From the NCBI RefSeq assembly GCF_900101265.1, contig NZ_FMZS01000010.1:186001-250000 (forward strand): DNA of 64,000 bases, written 5' to 3'. Each line of letters opens with the position of its first letter. The first letter of the stretch is position 1. This DNA is from Massilia sp. PDC64 (GTDB lineage: Bacteria > Pseudomonadota > Gammaproteobacteria > Burkholderiales > Burkholderiaceae_D). The position numbers were made by a program, and so were the translations under genes. The notes below the pieces were generated by a model that was not told the DNA's origin, did no database searches, and saw nothing but the letters and a program-made list of their open reading frames with translations. Positions 34,113 to 42,606 of this stretch are shown piece by piece.

Positions 34113-35132
34113 ATGAGCTTCGCGGAACAGCATTTCGGTACGGCGACGGCCGTGCCCCAGGTCGGCAATGCGATCAACGCATGCCGCAAGACGGTCCACA
34201 CGTCCAATCTCTGGCAGCACGAGCGCGTGCTGACCGGCTGGAACCAGGTCTACGACCAGCTCTCCAAGGGCCGTTTCAATGGCCAGATCACCGAAGCCCT
34301 CATCGGCGACGTCCAGCTGTTCGAGGAAAAGACGTCGCAGGCCGTGTTCGAAACGGGACCCGGCCGCACCGGCGTGGTCGCACTGGGCGTGTTCACGCAC
34401 CTCGACGGCGAAGCGCGCTGGCGCGGCCATGCGGTCGGCATGGACCACGTGACGGCGCTGAGCGACCATGCAACGCTGGAATTGAGCACGCCGCCCAACT
34501 GCACGATGATGAGCGTCACGGTGCCCGTGGCCATGCTCCCGGTCGAGGACGAGCAGGTCCGCCTGGATGCTGCCGAACTGTTGGCCAATGCGGCGAACCA
34601 CATCCACAACCCGGCCTTCGCGGCGACCTTGCGCCACCGCCTCAGCATCGCGCTCCTGACGATGGCCTACCAGCCGTACCAGCTCGCGCTGGTCGAGACG
34701 CGCGACCAGCTGGTCAGCGAACTGGTCGGACTCGTCGACGAGTACCTGGGCCTGGCCACGCACCGCGACGTCACGCCGGACGCGAAAAAGGCATTGCACG
34801 TGGTGGCCAAGGCGCGCGAGTACATCGAGGCCAACCCGGATCGCCCGGTGACGGTGCTGGACCTGTGCGAGCGGACCTTCACGTCGCGCCGCACCTTGCA
34901 GTACTGCTTCACGCAGGTGATCGGCATGAGCCCGGCCGCGTACCTGAAGATCGTGCGCCTGAACGGTCTGCACCGCGACCTGATGAATTCGCGCGGCGCG
35001 AAGACCATCGGCGACATGGCCGCGCGCTGGGGTTTCTGGCATTTGTCGCAACTGTCCGTCGACTACAAGCGCCTGTTCGGCGAACTGCCGTCGGAGACCG
35101 TCAAGCGCGTCGGCGGCCGTACTTTCCAATGA
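34113..35132 (+). CDS. AraC/XylS-family regulator
   Basis: A 339-residue regulator. The N-terminal 220 residues form a sensing domain without clear similarity by eye; the C-terminal AraC double helix-turn-helix runs from about 245 (REYIEANPDRPVTVLDLCE, TFTSRRTLQYCF, then MSPAAYLKIVRLNGLHRDL) to the end, as in EutR/FeaR-type activators. ATG 34113 has GGAGGAGG directly upstream; the open frame is longer but unsupported. The gene sits between two operons that carry the TTGCC box and is the best candidate for the box-binding activator, since the box resembles AraC/XylS half-sites. Its own promoter shares an element with the hpa promoter. Confidence 0.88.
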   Translation: MSFAEQHFGTATAVPQVGNAINACRKTVHTSNLWQHERVLTGWNQVYDQLSKGRFNGQITEALIGDVQLFEEKTSQAVFETGPGRTGVVALGVFTHLDGEARWRGHAVGMDHVTALSDHATLELSTPPNCTMMSVTVPVAMLPVEDEQVRLDAAELLANAANHIHNPAFAATLRHRLSIALLTMAYQPYQLALVETRDQLVSELVGLVDEYLGLATHRDVTPDAKKALHVVAKAREYIEANPDRPVTVLDLCERTFTSRRTLQYCFTQVIGMSPAAYLKIVRLNGLHRDLMNSRGAKTIGDMAARWGFWHLSQLSVDYKRLFGELPSETVKRVGGRTFQ

Positions 35133-35138
35133 CCGTTT

Positions 35139-35181
35139 TTGCCGGTTTTCGATAACGAAGACGCCGGCGTTTCCCTAGACT
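35139..35181 (+). promoter_or_regulatory. TTGCC box 2 and -10 of the aminotransferase unit
   Basis: TTGCCGGTTTTCGATA (35139-35154), then 21 bases, then TAGACT (35176-35181). The predicted transcript would start about 23 bases before the aminotransferase ATG, leaving just room for the ribosome site GAAGGGAGACC. Confidence 0.7.
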
Positions 35182-35210
35182 GGTCGACAAACCAGTGAAG
35201 GGAGACCATC

Positions 35211-36542
35211 ATGTACCAGCCGGCGTACCAGTTCTGGCATCCGATGCTGCACCCGAACGAGATGAAGGTGCGCGAACCGATCCGCATCGTGCGCGGCGAA
35301 GGCTGCTTCGTGTTCGACGACGCCGGCAACCGGCTGGTGGACGGCGTCGCCGGCCTGTGGAACGTGAACGTGGGCCACGGCCGGCCCGAGGTCAAGCGGG
35401 CGATCGCCGCCCAGCTCGACGAACTGGACTACTTCCAGATCTTCGACGGCCTCACGCATCCGCGCGCGGAAGAGCTGTCGAACCTCCTCGTCGACATGCT
35501 GGCGCCGGAAGACATGAAGCGGGTGTTCTACAGTTCGGGCGGATCGGACGCCGTCGAGACCGCGCTGCGCCTGGCGCGCCAGTACTGGAAAGTCGCGGGG
35601 CAGCCCGAGCGCACGAAGTTCATCTCGCTCAAGCAGGGCTACCACGGCACCCATTTCGGCGGCGCGTCCGTCAACGGCAACCACGTGTTCCGGCGCAGCT
35701 ACGAGCCGCTGCTGCCGGGCTGCTTCCACGTCGAGACCCCGTGGACCTACCGCAATCCGTTCACCGACGACCCCGACGAGCTGGCACGCATCTGTGCCGC
35801 GCTGCTCGAGCGCGAAATCCTGTTCCAGGGGCCGGACACCGTTGCCGCCTTCATCGCCGAGCCGGTGCAGGGCGCCGGCGGCGTCATCGTCCCGCCGGCC
35901 AGCTACTGGCCGCTGGTGCGCGACGTGTGCGACCGCCACGGCGTGCTGTTCATCGCGGACGAGGTGGTGACGGGCTTCGGCCGCACTGGCGCCATGTTCG
36001 GCAGCCGCCTGTGGGGCGTGAAGCCCGACATCATGTGCCTGGCCAAGGGCATCACGTCCGGCTGCTTCCCGCTCGGCGCGACGATGTTCAACGAGCGCAT
36101 CGTCGACGCCTTCGACGGCAACGCTGACTTCGCGGGTGCAATCTTCCACGGCTACACGTATTCCGGCCACCCGGTCGGCTGCGCCGCGGCGCTCGCGAAC
36201 CTGAAGATCGTGCGCGACGAAAACCTGCCCGCGAACGCCGCGCGCATGGGCGACTATCTGCTGGCACGGCTGCAGCCGTTCGTGGAGCGTCACGCGGCCG
36301 TGGGCGAGGTGCGCGGCAAGGGCCTGATGCTCGCCATCGACCTCGTCGCCGACAAGCGCACGCGGGAGCCGCTCGACCCCACCGCCGGCTACGCCGCGCG
36401 CGTCGCCGAGATCGCGCGCCAGCACGGCGCCATCGTGCGGCCGGTCGGCACGAAGATCATCCTGTCGCCGCCGCTGGTGCTGGAGGAAGCGCATGCGGAC
36501 GTCATCGTTGCCGCGCTCGACGCAGGGTTCGCCGGTGCGTAA
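35211..36542 (+). CDS. Class III omega-aminotransferase
   Basis: A 443-residue PLP enzyme. YSSGGSDAVETALRLARQYW binds the cofactor phosphate, FIAEPVQGAGGVIVPP and IADEVVTGFGRTG precede the Schiff-base lysine Lys279 in CLAKGITSG, and FHGYTYSGHPVGCAAAL follows. This pattern fits omega-amino-acid or polyamine:pyruvate aminotransferases that move a terminal amino group to pyruvate and leave an aldehyde. It is under TTGCC box 2 and overlaps a LuxR gene. It probably supplies the aldehyde for the aldehyde dehydrogenase of the neighbouring unit. Confidence 0.9.
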   Translation: MYQPAYQFWHPMLHPNEMKVREPIRIVRGEGCFVFDDAGNRLVDGVAGLWNVNVGHGRPEVKRAIAAQLDELDYFQIFDGLTHPRAEELSNLLVDMLAPEDMKRVFYSSGGSDAVETALRLARQYWKVAGQPERTKFISLKQGYHGTHFGGASVNGNHVFRRSYEPLLPGCFHVETPWTYRNPFTDDPDELARICAALLEREILFQGPDTVAAFIAEPVQGAGGVIVPPASYWPLVRDVCDRHGVLFIADEVVTGFGRTGAMFGSRLWGVKPDIMCLAKGITSGCFPLGATMFNERIVDAFDGNADFAGAIFHGYTYSGHPVGCAAALANLKIVRDENLPANAARMGDYLLARLQPFVERHAAVGEVRGKGLMLAIDLVADKRTREPLDPTAGYAARVAEIARQHGAIVRPVGTKIILSPPLVLEEAHADVIVAALDAGFAGA

Positions 36543-37200
36543 CGGCTTGGGAGAGACGGCGCGCCGCATCGGCCGCGTGGCCAGCCAGCTCGTGCAGGCA
36601 CAGGGCTGGGTCGTGTACACGATCGGCGCGGACGGCAACGCGGGCCGGGTGCTGTGGGCCGAGGAAGACGCCCGCCGCTGTGCCGCCTATTTTTCCGGCC
36701 ACCACCGCGACGACCCGCTGGCGCCGCACCGCATCGCCGGTGCGCCGCACGCGATCGGGTGGCTGCGCCAGCGCCTCGATCGTGCGGACGGCCAGGTCGT
36801 GCGCTATGAGCAGGACTTCATGCGCCCCTACCGGCTGAGCGACGCGCTCGACATGTTGCTGCCGGCGGGGCCGGACGGCCCGGGCCTGGGCGTCAGCCTG
36901 CTGCGCGATGCGCCGCATCCCGGTTTCTCGAACGACCAGATGGATGCGCTGGCCGATTTCCACGCGCTGGCCGCGCAGCTGCTCGGCGGGACCGATCCGC
37001 GTTTGCGCCTCGCGGCGCGGTGTCCGCAACTGACCCCGCGCGAACTCGACATCGCGCTGGCCGTCGCCGCCGGCATGCCGAACAAGCAGGTGGCGCGCGA
37101 GACCGGCATGGCACCGTCCACCGTGAAGACCCATCTCGCCCACATCTTCCGCAAGTGCGGCATCGCCAGCCGCGGCGAGCTGGCGCGGCTGGCGTATTGA
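36493..37200 (+). CDS. LuxR-family regulator
   Basis: A regulator of about 235 residues. The C-terminal LuxR helix-turn-helix is LTPRELDIALAVAAGMPNKQ followed by TGMAPSTVKTHLAHIFRKCG; the N-terminal domain may bind a ligand but shows no known signature. ATG 36493 has GGAGGA upstream but overlaps the aminotransferase by 50 bases; GTG 36535 would overlap by only 8. Either way it is co-transcribed with the aminotransferase. It resembles the other LuxR protein at 45886, so two such regulators serve the amine block. It abuts a convergent SDR gene with no gap. Confidence 0.85.
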   Translation: MRTSSLPRSTQGSPVRNGLGETARRIGRVASQLVQAQGWVVYTIGADGNAGRVLWAEEDARRCAAYFSGHHRDDPLAPHRIAGAPHAIGWLRQRLDRADGQVVRYEQDFMRPYRLSDALDMLLPAGPDGPGLGVSLLRDAPHPGFSNDQMDALADFHALAAQLLGGTDPRLRLAARCPQLTPRELDIALAVAAGMPNKQVARETGMAPSTVKTHLAHIFRKCGIASRGELARLAY

Positions 37201-37962
37201 TCAGCCTTCGGGCAGCAGCGCGCCGCCGTCGACGATGATCGTCTGGCCGGTGACGTATGCCGCATGGCCGGACGCGAGGAACAGCATCGCCGCCGCGATA
37301 TCGTCCGGCTCGCCCAGGCGCCCCAGCGGGATGCGGGCGCGCAGCCGTGCCGCGACGTCGTCGCCGCCGAGATTGTCCTGTGCCGGCGTGCGGATCATGC
37401 CCGGTTCCACGCCATTGACGGTGACGCCGTCGGCCGCCACCTCGAGCGCGGCAGCCCGGATGAAGCCGTTCACGGCCGCCTTCGACGCGGCGTAGTGCGC
37501 CAGGCCGGGATAGGCGACGCGCGGCCCCGTCACGGACGACGTGACGAGCATCCTGCCGCCGCCCCGTGCGCGCATGCCGGGCAGGGCGGCCTGCAGCAGG
37601 CCGAACGCGGCGTGGACGTTGACGGCGAACGTGCGTTCCAGCAGCGGACGATCGATGCGCGTGAAGTCCGTCAGCGGGAAATACGCCGCGTTGTGGACGA
37701 CGATGTCGACGCCGCCAAAGCGCGCTTGCGCCGCCGCGACGATGTCGACCGGTGCATCCTCGTGCGCGAGGTCGCAGGCCAGCGCGGCGCCTCGCGGAAG
37801 GCCGGCGGCGACCCGCGCGGCACCGTCGGCATCGCGGTCCGCGACCAGCACGGCCGCGCCATGGGCCGCGAACAGCCGTGCGATGGCCTCGCCGATGCCG
37901 CTGGCGCCGCCCGTCACGATGGCTGTTTTCCCCGTGAAGTCGAGGTCGTTTCGTCCGTTCAT
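37201..37962 (-). CDS. SDR-family oxidoreductase
   Basis: A 253-residue short-chain dehydrogenase: TGGASGIGEAIARLFAAHG at the N terminus, HNAAYFPL, serine in LVTSSVTGPR, YAASK active-site pair, PGMIRTPAQDN and the C-terminal GQTIIVDGGALLPEG. It is the last of three genes on the minus strand (MoaF, SDR, SDR), with a 4-base ATGA overlap with the preceding SDR. Two SDRs plus MoaF suggest sequential oxidation or reduction of an aromatic alcohol or amino-alcohol side chain, but the substrate cannot be read from sequence. Confidence 0.88.
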   Translation of the reverse strand: MNGRNDLDFTGKTAIVTGGASGIGEAIARLFAAHGAAVLVADRDADGAARVAAGLPRGAALACDLAHEDAPVDIVAAAQARFGGVDIVVHNAAYFPLTDFTRIDRPLLERTFAVNVHAAFGLLQAALPGMRARGGGRMLVTSSVTGPRVAYPGLAHYAASKAAVNGFIRAAALEVAADGVTVNGVEPGMIRTPAQDNLGGDDVAARLRARIPLGRLGEPDDIAAAMLFLASGHAAYVTGQTIIVDGGALLPEG

Positions 37963-38771
37963 GCTGCCTCCAGCCGGGAAAAGGCGAGCGTGGGCACGTC
38001 GACGATGGTCGACCCGCCGTCGGCCGCGAGCACGGCGCCGGTGACGATGGATGCGTCGGGCGACGCCAGGAAGGCGCACACGCGTGCGATCTCGTCCGCC
38101 GTCGCAGGACGGCGCAGCGGCACGTCGGCGCACACGGCGTCGTAGGCGGCGTCGAGGCCGATGCCGCGCGCGGCCATCAGCGGCGCCATCTCCGCATCCG
38201 CCATCGGCGTGCGCACCCAGCCGGGGCACACGACGTTGGCACGCACGCCGGCCGGGCCGTAATCGCGTGCGATCGAACGCGCGAGGCCGATCAGGGCGTG
38301 CTTGAACGTCGTGTAGCCGCACACGTCCGGCCCGGCCGCCAGCGCCGCGATCGACGCGACGAACACGATATTGCCCCGCTGTTCCCGGAGCGCCGGCAGG
38401 CACGCACGTGCGCTGACGAATGCCGTGTTCAGGTTGGCGTCGAACGCCTGGCGCCAGTCGGCGTCCGGCGTGTCCATGCACGCGCCCTGGCCGAAACCGC
38501 CCGCGTTCGCGACGAGCACGTCGAGCCGGCCGTGACGGTCACGTACCGCCGCCACGGCGTCGCGCATGGCCGCGGCATCGCCCGCATCGCAGGCGAGGGC
38601 GGTGCCGCCGCAGGCGCGCGCCACGTCCTCGACGCGTTCGCGCCGGCGTCCGAGCACGACGACGTGCGCGCCTTCGCGCGCCAGCAGGCGGGCGCAGGCC
38701 TCGCCGATGCCGGTGCCGCCGCCGGTCACCAGCGCGACCTGGCCGGCGAATCGTCCCTGGGAGTTCTGCAT
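37959..38771 (-). CDS. SDR-family oxidoreductase (MoaE-like position)
   Basis: A 270-residue short-chain dehydrogenase with TGGGTGIGEACARLLAREG, VANAGGFGQG, VASIAALAAG and CGYTTFKHALIGLARS, where the catalytic tyrosine and lysine are in YTTFK. ATG 38771 is preceded by GGAGTGACGGCC; upstream extension of the frame reads through MoaF out of frame and is rejected. It lies 5 bases behind moaF. In Klebsiella the monoamine genes moaE-moaF likewise pair a dehydrogenase-like protein with MoaF, so a link to amine metabolism is plausible. Confidence 0.85.
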   Translation of the reverse strand: MQNSQGRFAGQVALVTGGGTGIGEACARLLAREGAHVVVLGRRRERVEDVARACGGTALACDAGDAAAMRDAVAAVRDRHGRLDVLVANAGGFGQGACMDTPDADWRQAFDANLNTAFVSARACLPALREQRGNIVFVASIAALAAGPDVCGYTTFKHALIGLARSIARDYGPAGVRANVVCPGWVRTPMADAEMAPLMAARGIGLDAAYDAVCADVPLRRPATADEIARVCAFLASPDASIVTGAVLAADGGSTIVDVPTLAFSRLEAA

Positions 38772-38776
38772 GGCCG

Positions 38777-39577
38777 TCACTCCGCCGGGATCACGGACAG
38801 CACGCGCGCATGGGCGCCGACGCCGAAGTTGCGCACGCCGGCGAAGTCGTCGCCTTCGTAGCCCATGATCTTGCCGGTCGTTTTCATGGCGCGCAGGTCG
38901 ACCATCACGATGCCCAGCGTGGGGACGATCTTTTCGCGCCAGATGAACAGGACGAGGTCCGTGTCGATCTTGTAGTAATGGCAGGCGTCGGTATCGCACA
39001 GGCCGTGCTCGGACCCGGCCAGGCAGCGCCACGTGTAGAAGCCTGCGTTCAGGTAGATGTGCTCGTAGCGCTCGTGCGGACTGTAGATGTACTCGATGCG
39101 CTTGCCGAGCAGTTCGGCGGTCGGCGCGGGCAGTGCGGCATCGTCGGCGAACGGACGGTCGATGGTGCCGCGCACGATGCGCGCCTTCACGGGCGTCAGT
39201 TCCTCGCCGCGGGCGACACGGGCCAGCAGCGGTACGTGTGCGTCTTCGCGCGTCGGCAGCGTGCCGTCGATCTCGATGTAGCTGCCGCGTTCGAGGTCCA
39301 GCACCAGGCTCGTGCCGCCACGGGGCGCGTCGGCCGTGCGGTAATCGACGAACCAGATGGCGGGCCGCGGCCGCGTGATGCTGCATTGCGCGGCGGCGAT
39401 GCCGTCGCGGACGAGCGTGCCGCCGGCGCCGAAGACGAGCGTCGCGCTGCGGCCGTCTTCCCCGTGCAGGTGCAGCGTACGGCCATCCAGGCCGGTGTCC
39501 GGGGGCAGGCAATGGTTGTCGGGAGCGAAGGCGTCGCCGAGCGCGCCGACGGGGATCCAGGCGGAAGTCGTGGTCAT
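38777..39577 (-). CDS. MoaF-like protein of monoamine regulon
   Basis: A 266-residue cytoplasmic protein that I recognise as MoaF-like: an N-terminal domain starting WIPVGALGDAFAPDNHCLP and a C-terminal domain with RYEHIYLNAGFYTWRCLAGS, CHYYKIDTDLVLFIWREKIV and TLGIVMVDLRAMKTTGKIMG. Both look like lipocalin-type beta barrels. MoaF was first described in the Klebsiella monoamine (tyramine) regulon; despite its older database name it is not a molybdenum-cofactor enzyme. ATG 39577 has GAGGATCATC upstream. It leads an operon with two SDRs, divergent from the DUF1329 gene. Biochemical role unknown, probably ligand binding or isomerisation. Confidence 0.7.
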   Translation of the reverse strand: MTTTSAWIPVGALGDAFAPDNHCLPPDTGLDGRTLHLHGEDGRSATLVFGAGGTLVRDGIAAAQCSITRPRPAIWFVDYRTADAPRGGTSLVLDLERGSYIEIDGTLPTREDAHVPLLARVARGEELTPVKARIVRGTIDRPFADDAALPAPTAELLGKRIEYIYSPHERYEHIYLNAGFYTWRCLAGSEHGLCDTDACHYYKIDTDLVLFIWREKIVPTLGIVMVDLRAMKTTGKIMGYEGDDFAGVRNFGVGAHARVLSVIPAE

Positions 39578-39659
39578 GATGATCCTCAGTGGGTTGAACA
39601 TGCCGTCACTTTGCCGGGGAGTGCGGGCGCCGCCTATCGGCCAGATGGGCGATGGAAGA

Positions 39660-39702
39660 TTGCCGATTTTCGATACCCGCGTCGTGAGCGCGTCGTTACC
39701 AT
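39660..39702 (+). promoter_or_regulatory. TTGCC box 3 and -10 of the DUF1329 unit
   Basis: TTGCCGATTTTCGATA (39660-39675), then 21 bases, then TACCAT (39697-39702). It reads toward the DUF1329-APC permease unit in the divergent gap with moaF. No convincing copy faces moaF. Confidence 0.7.
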
Positions 39703-39770
39703 CGATTCGAACCTGCCCGAGAGGACGGAATGTCCCGCCCGCAGCCTATTTTCTATACAGGAGAACATCG

Positions 39771-41159
39771 ATGAGGAATTCCCGCACTGTGCGCGCGAGC
39801 GCGCTGCTCGCCACCCTGCTGCTTGCCTGCGGCGTCGCCGGCGCGGCCGACGACGACGTGAGCCGCCTCGGCAAGGACCTGACGCCGTCGGGCGCGGAAA
39901 AGGCCGGCAACAAGGACGGCAGCATCCCCGCGTGGACCGGCAGCGAAGCGCCGGCGTCCGGCTGGGCCTACGGCAAATTCCGCGGCGACTACTGGAAACA
40001 CAAGGCCGAGAAGCCGCTGTTCTCGATCGACGCGGGCAACGTCGACAAGTACAAGGACAAGCTGACGCCCGGCCAGGTGGCGCTCGTGAAGGGCAACAAG
40101 GGCTACCGCATGGACGTCTACCCGACCCACCGCTCGTGCGGCGTGCCGGACTTCGTGGCCGAGAACACGAAGAAGAACGTGGGCGTCGCGAAGATCGGCG
40201 CGGACGGCTGGACGCTGGCCGACGCGATCGTCCCCGGCTATCCGTTCCCGTTCCCGAAGACCGGCACGGAAGTCATCTATAACAGCAAGATGCGCTACCG
40301 CGGCGTCGGCGTCGAATGGAAGAACAACTACACGGCCGTCTCCCCGCGCAAGGGCGGCACCGAATGGATCACGGCCGGTTCCGAGCAGACCAACTATTAT
40401 CCGTGGGGCGCCAAGGGCAGCCGCCATTTCAACACGCTGCCGGACGCGGAATCCTTCGTCTACTTCGCCTACAACACGCCCACCGCGCTGGCAGGGCAGG
40501 GCCTCACGATCAAGAACTTTCTGAACAAGCCGGGCACGGAAACGTTCTACTACTTCCCGGGCCAGCGCCGCGTGCGCCGCATGCCGGCCTACGCCTACGA
40601 TGCGCCCCAGATCGGCTTCGAGAACCAGTACACGCTCGACGAGCCGTTCGTGTTCAACGGCCCGATCGACCGCTTCGACTGGAAGCTGGTCGGCAAGAAG
40701 GAACTGTACGTGCCCTATAACGCGTTCGGCCTGTACAAATTCGACGGCGATTTCCACAAGATCGCCCAGAACGACTACGTCGGCAACGACGCGCGCCGCT
40801 ACGAGCTGCACCGGGTGTACGTGGTCGAGGCGACCGTGAAGAACGGTACGCGCCACTCGTCGCCGAAAAAAGTCTTCTACGTGGACGAAGACAGCTATAA
40901 CCTGGTCGCTGCGGAGGATTATGATGGCCAGGGCAAGATGTGGAAAGTGAAGGAAGGCTATACGATTCCCGTGTACGAGACCGGCACCTGCGACGCCACG
41001 GCATTCGCGCAATACAACCTGCTGGAAGGCCGCTACGTGATCGACGAGCACGCGGCGGGCACCGGCAAGGACATGCGCTGGGTCGTCGAGCCGGACGGCC
41101 AGAAGTTCAAGGAATCGTTCTACACGTCGGACAACCTGCGCGCCATCAGCGAGCGCTAA
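39771..41159 (+). CDS. DUF1329 exported protein
   Basis: A 462-residue exported protein. The leader LLATLLLACGVAGAAD can be read as a normal signal peptide or as a lipobox (LLAC). The body begins DVSRLGKDLTPSGAEKAGNKDG and has AWTGSEAP, YYFPGQRRVRRMPAYAYDAPQ and FNGPIDRFDWKLVGKKELYVPYN, all typical of DUF1329, a LolA/LolB-like fold. DUF1329 proteins accompany DUF1302 barrels; here the partner is 12 kb away but carries the same promoter box. Likely a periplasmic or outer-membrane partner for the transport system. AGGAG precedes ATG 39771. Confidence 0.88.
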   Translation: MRNSRTVRASALLATLLLACGVAGAADDDVSRLGKDLTPSGAEKAGNKDGSIPAWTGSEAPASGWAYGKFRGDYWKHKAEKPLFSIDAGNVDKYKDKLTPGQVALVKGNKGYRMDVYPTHRSCGVPDFVAENTKKNVGVAKIGADGWTLADAIVPGYPFPFPKTGTEVIYNSKMRYRGVGVEWKNNYTAVSPRKGGTEWITAGSEQTNYYPWGAKGSRHFNTLPDAESFVYFAYNTPTALAGQGLTIKNFLNKPGTETFYYFPGQRRVRRMPAYAYDAPQIGFENQYTLDEPFVFNGPIDRFDWKLVGKKELYVPYNAFGLYKFDGDFHKIAQNDYVGNDARRYELHRVYVVEATVKNGTRHSSPKKVFYVDEDSYNLVAAEDYDGQGKMWKVKEGYTIPVYETGTCDATAFAQYNLLEGRYVIDEHAAGTGKDMRWVVEPDGQKFKESFYTSDNLRAISER

Positions 41160-41165
41160 GGACGG

Positions 41166-42563
41166 ATGAACATGGAAACACGGCAGTACAGCCCACCGGC
41201 CGCGAAGACGCTCGGGTTCTTCGCGCTGTTCTCGATCGCGATCGGCGTCATCGTCAGCCAGACGAGCACCGTGTCGCTGCTGCAGGCCGTCGGCATCGGG
41301 GGCACGGGCTTCTTCATCGCCTACGGGCTGGCGTTCCTGCTCTCGATCTGCAATGCGCTGAGCTATGCGGAGCTGGCGCTGTCGCTGCCGCAGGCCGGCA
41401 GCATCAGCACGTATGCGGAAGTCACGGTCGGCCAGTTCCCGGCGATCCTCGCCGTGTTCGCGGGCTACGTGGTGCCGGCGATCTTCGGCCTGCCGGCCGA
41501 GCTGATGCTGTTCGACAGCGTCATCAACCAGCTGTTCCCCGGCCTGATGCCCAACATGGGGTGGGCGCTGTCGCTCCTCGGCATCCTGGTCGTGCTGAAC
41601 CTCGCCGGCACCGACGTGTTCGCGACGACGCAGCAGATCCTCACGTTCGTGATCATCGCGTTCTTCCTCGTCGTCGGCCTGTACGTGACGGGCGGCTTCC
41701 ACGCCGGGGCGCAACCCGCGGCGCAGGTCTGGCAGGGCTTCACCGTGCACACGGCGATCGCGCCCGTGGCCGTGCTGTGTTTCTGGACCCTGATCGGCTG
41801 CGAATACGTCACCCCGATGGTGGAAGAGGCACGCGATGCGCGGCGCGACCTGCCGCGTGCCATGATCATCGGCCTCACCTGCATCTCGGCCGTGAACCTG
41901 CTGTTCGCATGGGGCACGGCGCACGTGCTGCCGCGCGACGTCCTGACGGCATCGGTCACGCCGCACCTGGACGTGGTGTCGGCCGTGTTCGGCCACGCGG
42001 GCCGCATCGTGTTCGCCGTGATCGCGCTGACCGCCAGCGCAAGCCTCATCAACGCGGTGCTGGGCGCCGTGCCGCGCATGCTCCACGGGATGGCGCTGAA
42101 CGGCCAGGTGTTCCCGCTTTTCAGACGCGTGTCGCGCAAGCGCCAGGTGCCGGTGCCGGCGCTGCTGTTCGTGGCCGCCTGCCCCGTCGTGGGACTCGTG
42201 TGGGCGCGTGGGGATGCCAACAACATCCTGCCGCTGACGATCGCGGCGACGATCTGCTGGATGCTCGTCTACCTGCTCGCCCACGTCGTGCTGCTGGTGC
42301 TGCGTGCCCGCCGTCCGGACCTCGCGCGCCCGTTCCGCACGCCGTTCTACCCGCTGCCGCAGCTGGCGGCAATCGCCGGCATCGTCTATGTGATCGCGAA
42401 CAGCTCGCCCGATCCCGCGATGACCCGGTCCATCGTGCTGTACAGCGGCAGCGTGATCGGCGTATTCGGGCTCGTGGCCGCCATCTGGGTCAAGTGCTTC
42501 ATGAAACAGCGGCTGTTCGCCGCCGTGCCGGTGACGGTGACCGGCGATGCCAGGGTCGCCTGA
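41166..42563 (+). CDS. APC-superfamily amino acid/amine permease
   Basis: A 465-residue inner-membrane permease with 12 predicted helices. The first helix has the unwound substrate-binding signature IAIGVIVSQTSTVSLLQAVG, and FWTLIGCEYVTPMVEEARDA is typical of the APA branch, which includes putrescine and aromatic amine or amino-acid carriers. It is 6 bases behind the DUF1329 gene and shares TTGCC box 3, so it is the likely inner-membrane entry port for the regulon's inducing amine. A strong terminator follows. Confidence 0.88.
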   Translation: MNMETRQYSPPAAKTLGFFALFSIAIGVIVSQTSTVSLLQAVGIGGTGFFIAYGLAFLLSICNALSYAELALSLPQAGSISTYAEVTVGQFPAILAVFAGYVVPAIFGLPAELMLFDSVINQLFPGLMPNMGWALSLLGILVVLNLAGTDVFATTQQILTFVIIAFFLVVGLYVTGGFHAGAQPAAQVWQGFTVHTAIAPVAVLCFWTLIGCEYVTPMVEEARDARRDLPRAMIIGLTCISAVNLLFAWGTAHVLPRDVLTASVTPHLDVVSAVFGHAGRIVFAVIALTASASLINAVLGAVPRMLHGMALNGQVFPLFRRVSRKRQVPVPALLFVAACPVVGLVWARGDANNILPLTIAATICWMLVYLLAHVVLLVLRARRPDLARPFRTPFYPLPQLAAIAGIVYVIANSSPDPAMTRSIVLYSGSVIGVFGLVAAIWVKCFMKQRLFAAVPVTVTGDARVA

Positions 42564-42576
42564 TTCACCGCAGATA

Positions 42577-42606
42577 AAAGGCCGGGCTTGCCCGGCCTTT
42601 TCTTTT
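42577..42606. terminator. Rho-independent terminator, bidirectional
   Basis: AAAGGCCGGGC-TT-GCCCGGCCTTT (11-bp perfect stem, 42577-42600) followed by TCTTTT on the plus strand and preceded by A residues that serve the convergent gene on the minus strand. Confidence 0.9.

Noticed and set aside
39625..39650. A degenerate TTGCC box facing moaF (TATCGGCCAGATGGGC on the plus strand)
   Set aside because: Only about half of the positions match and no TANNNT hexamer lies at 21-22 bases.
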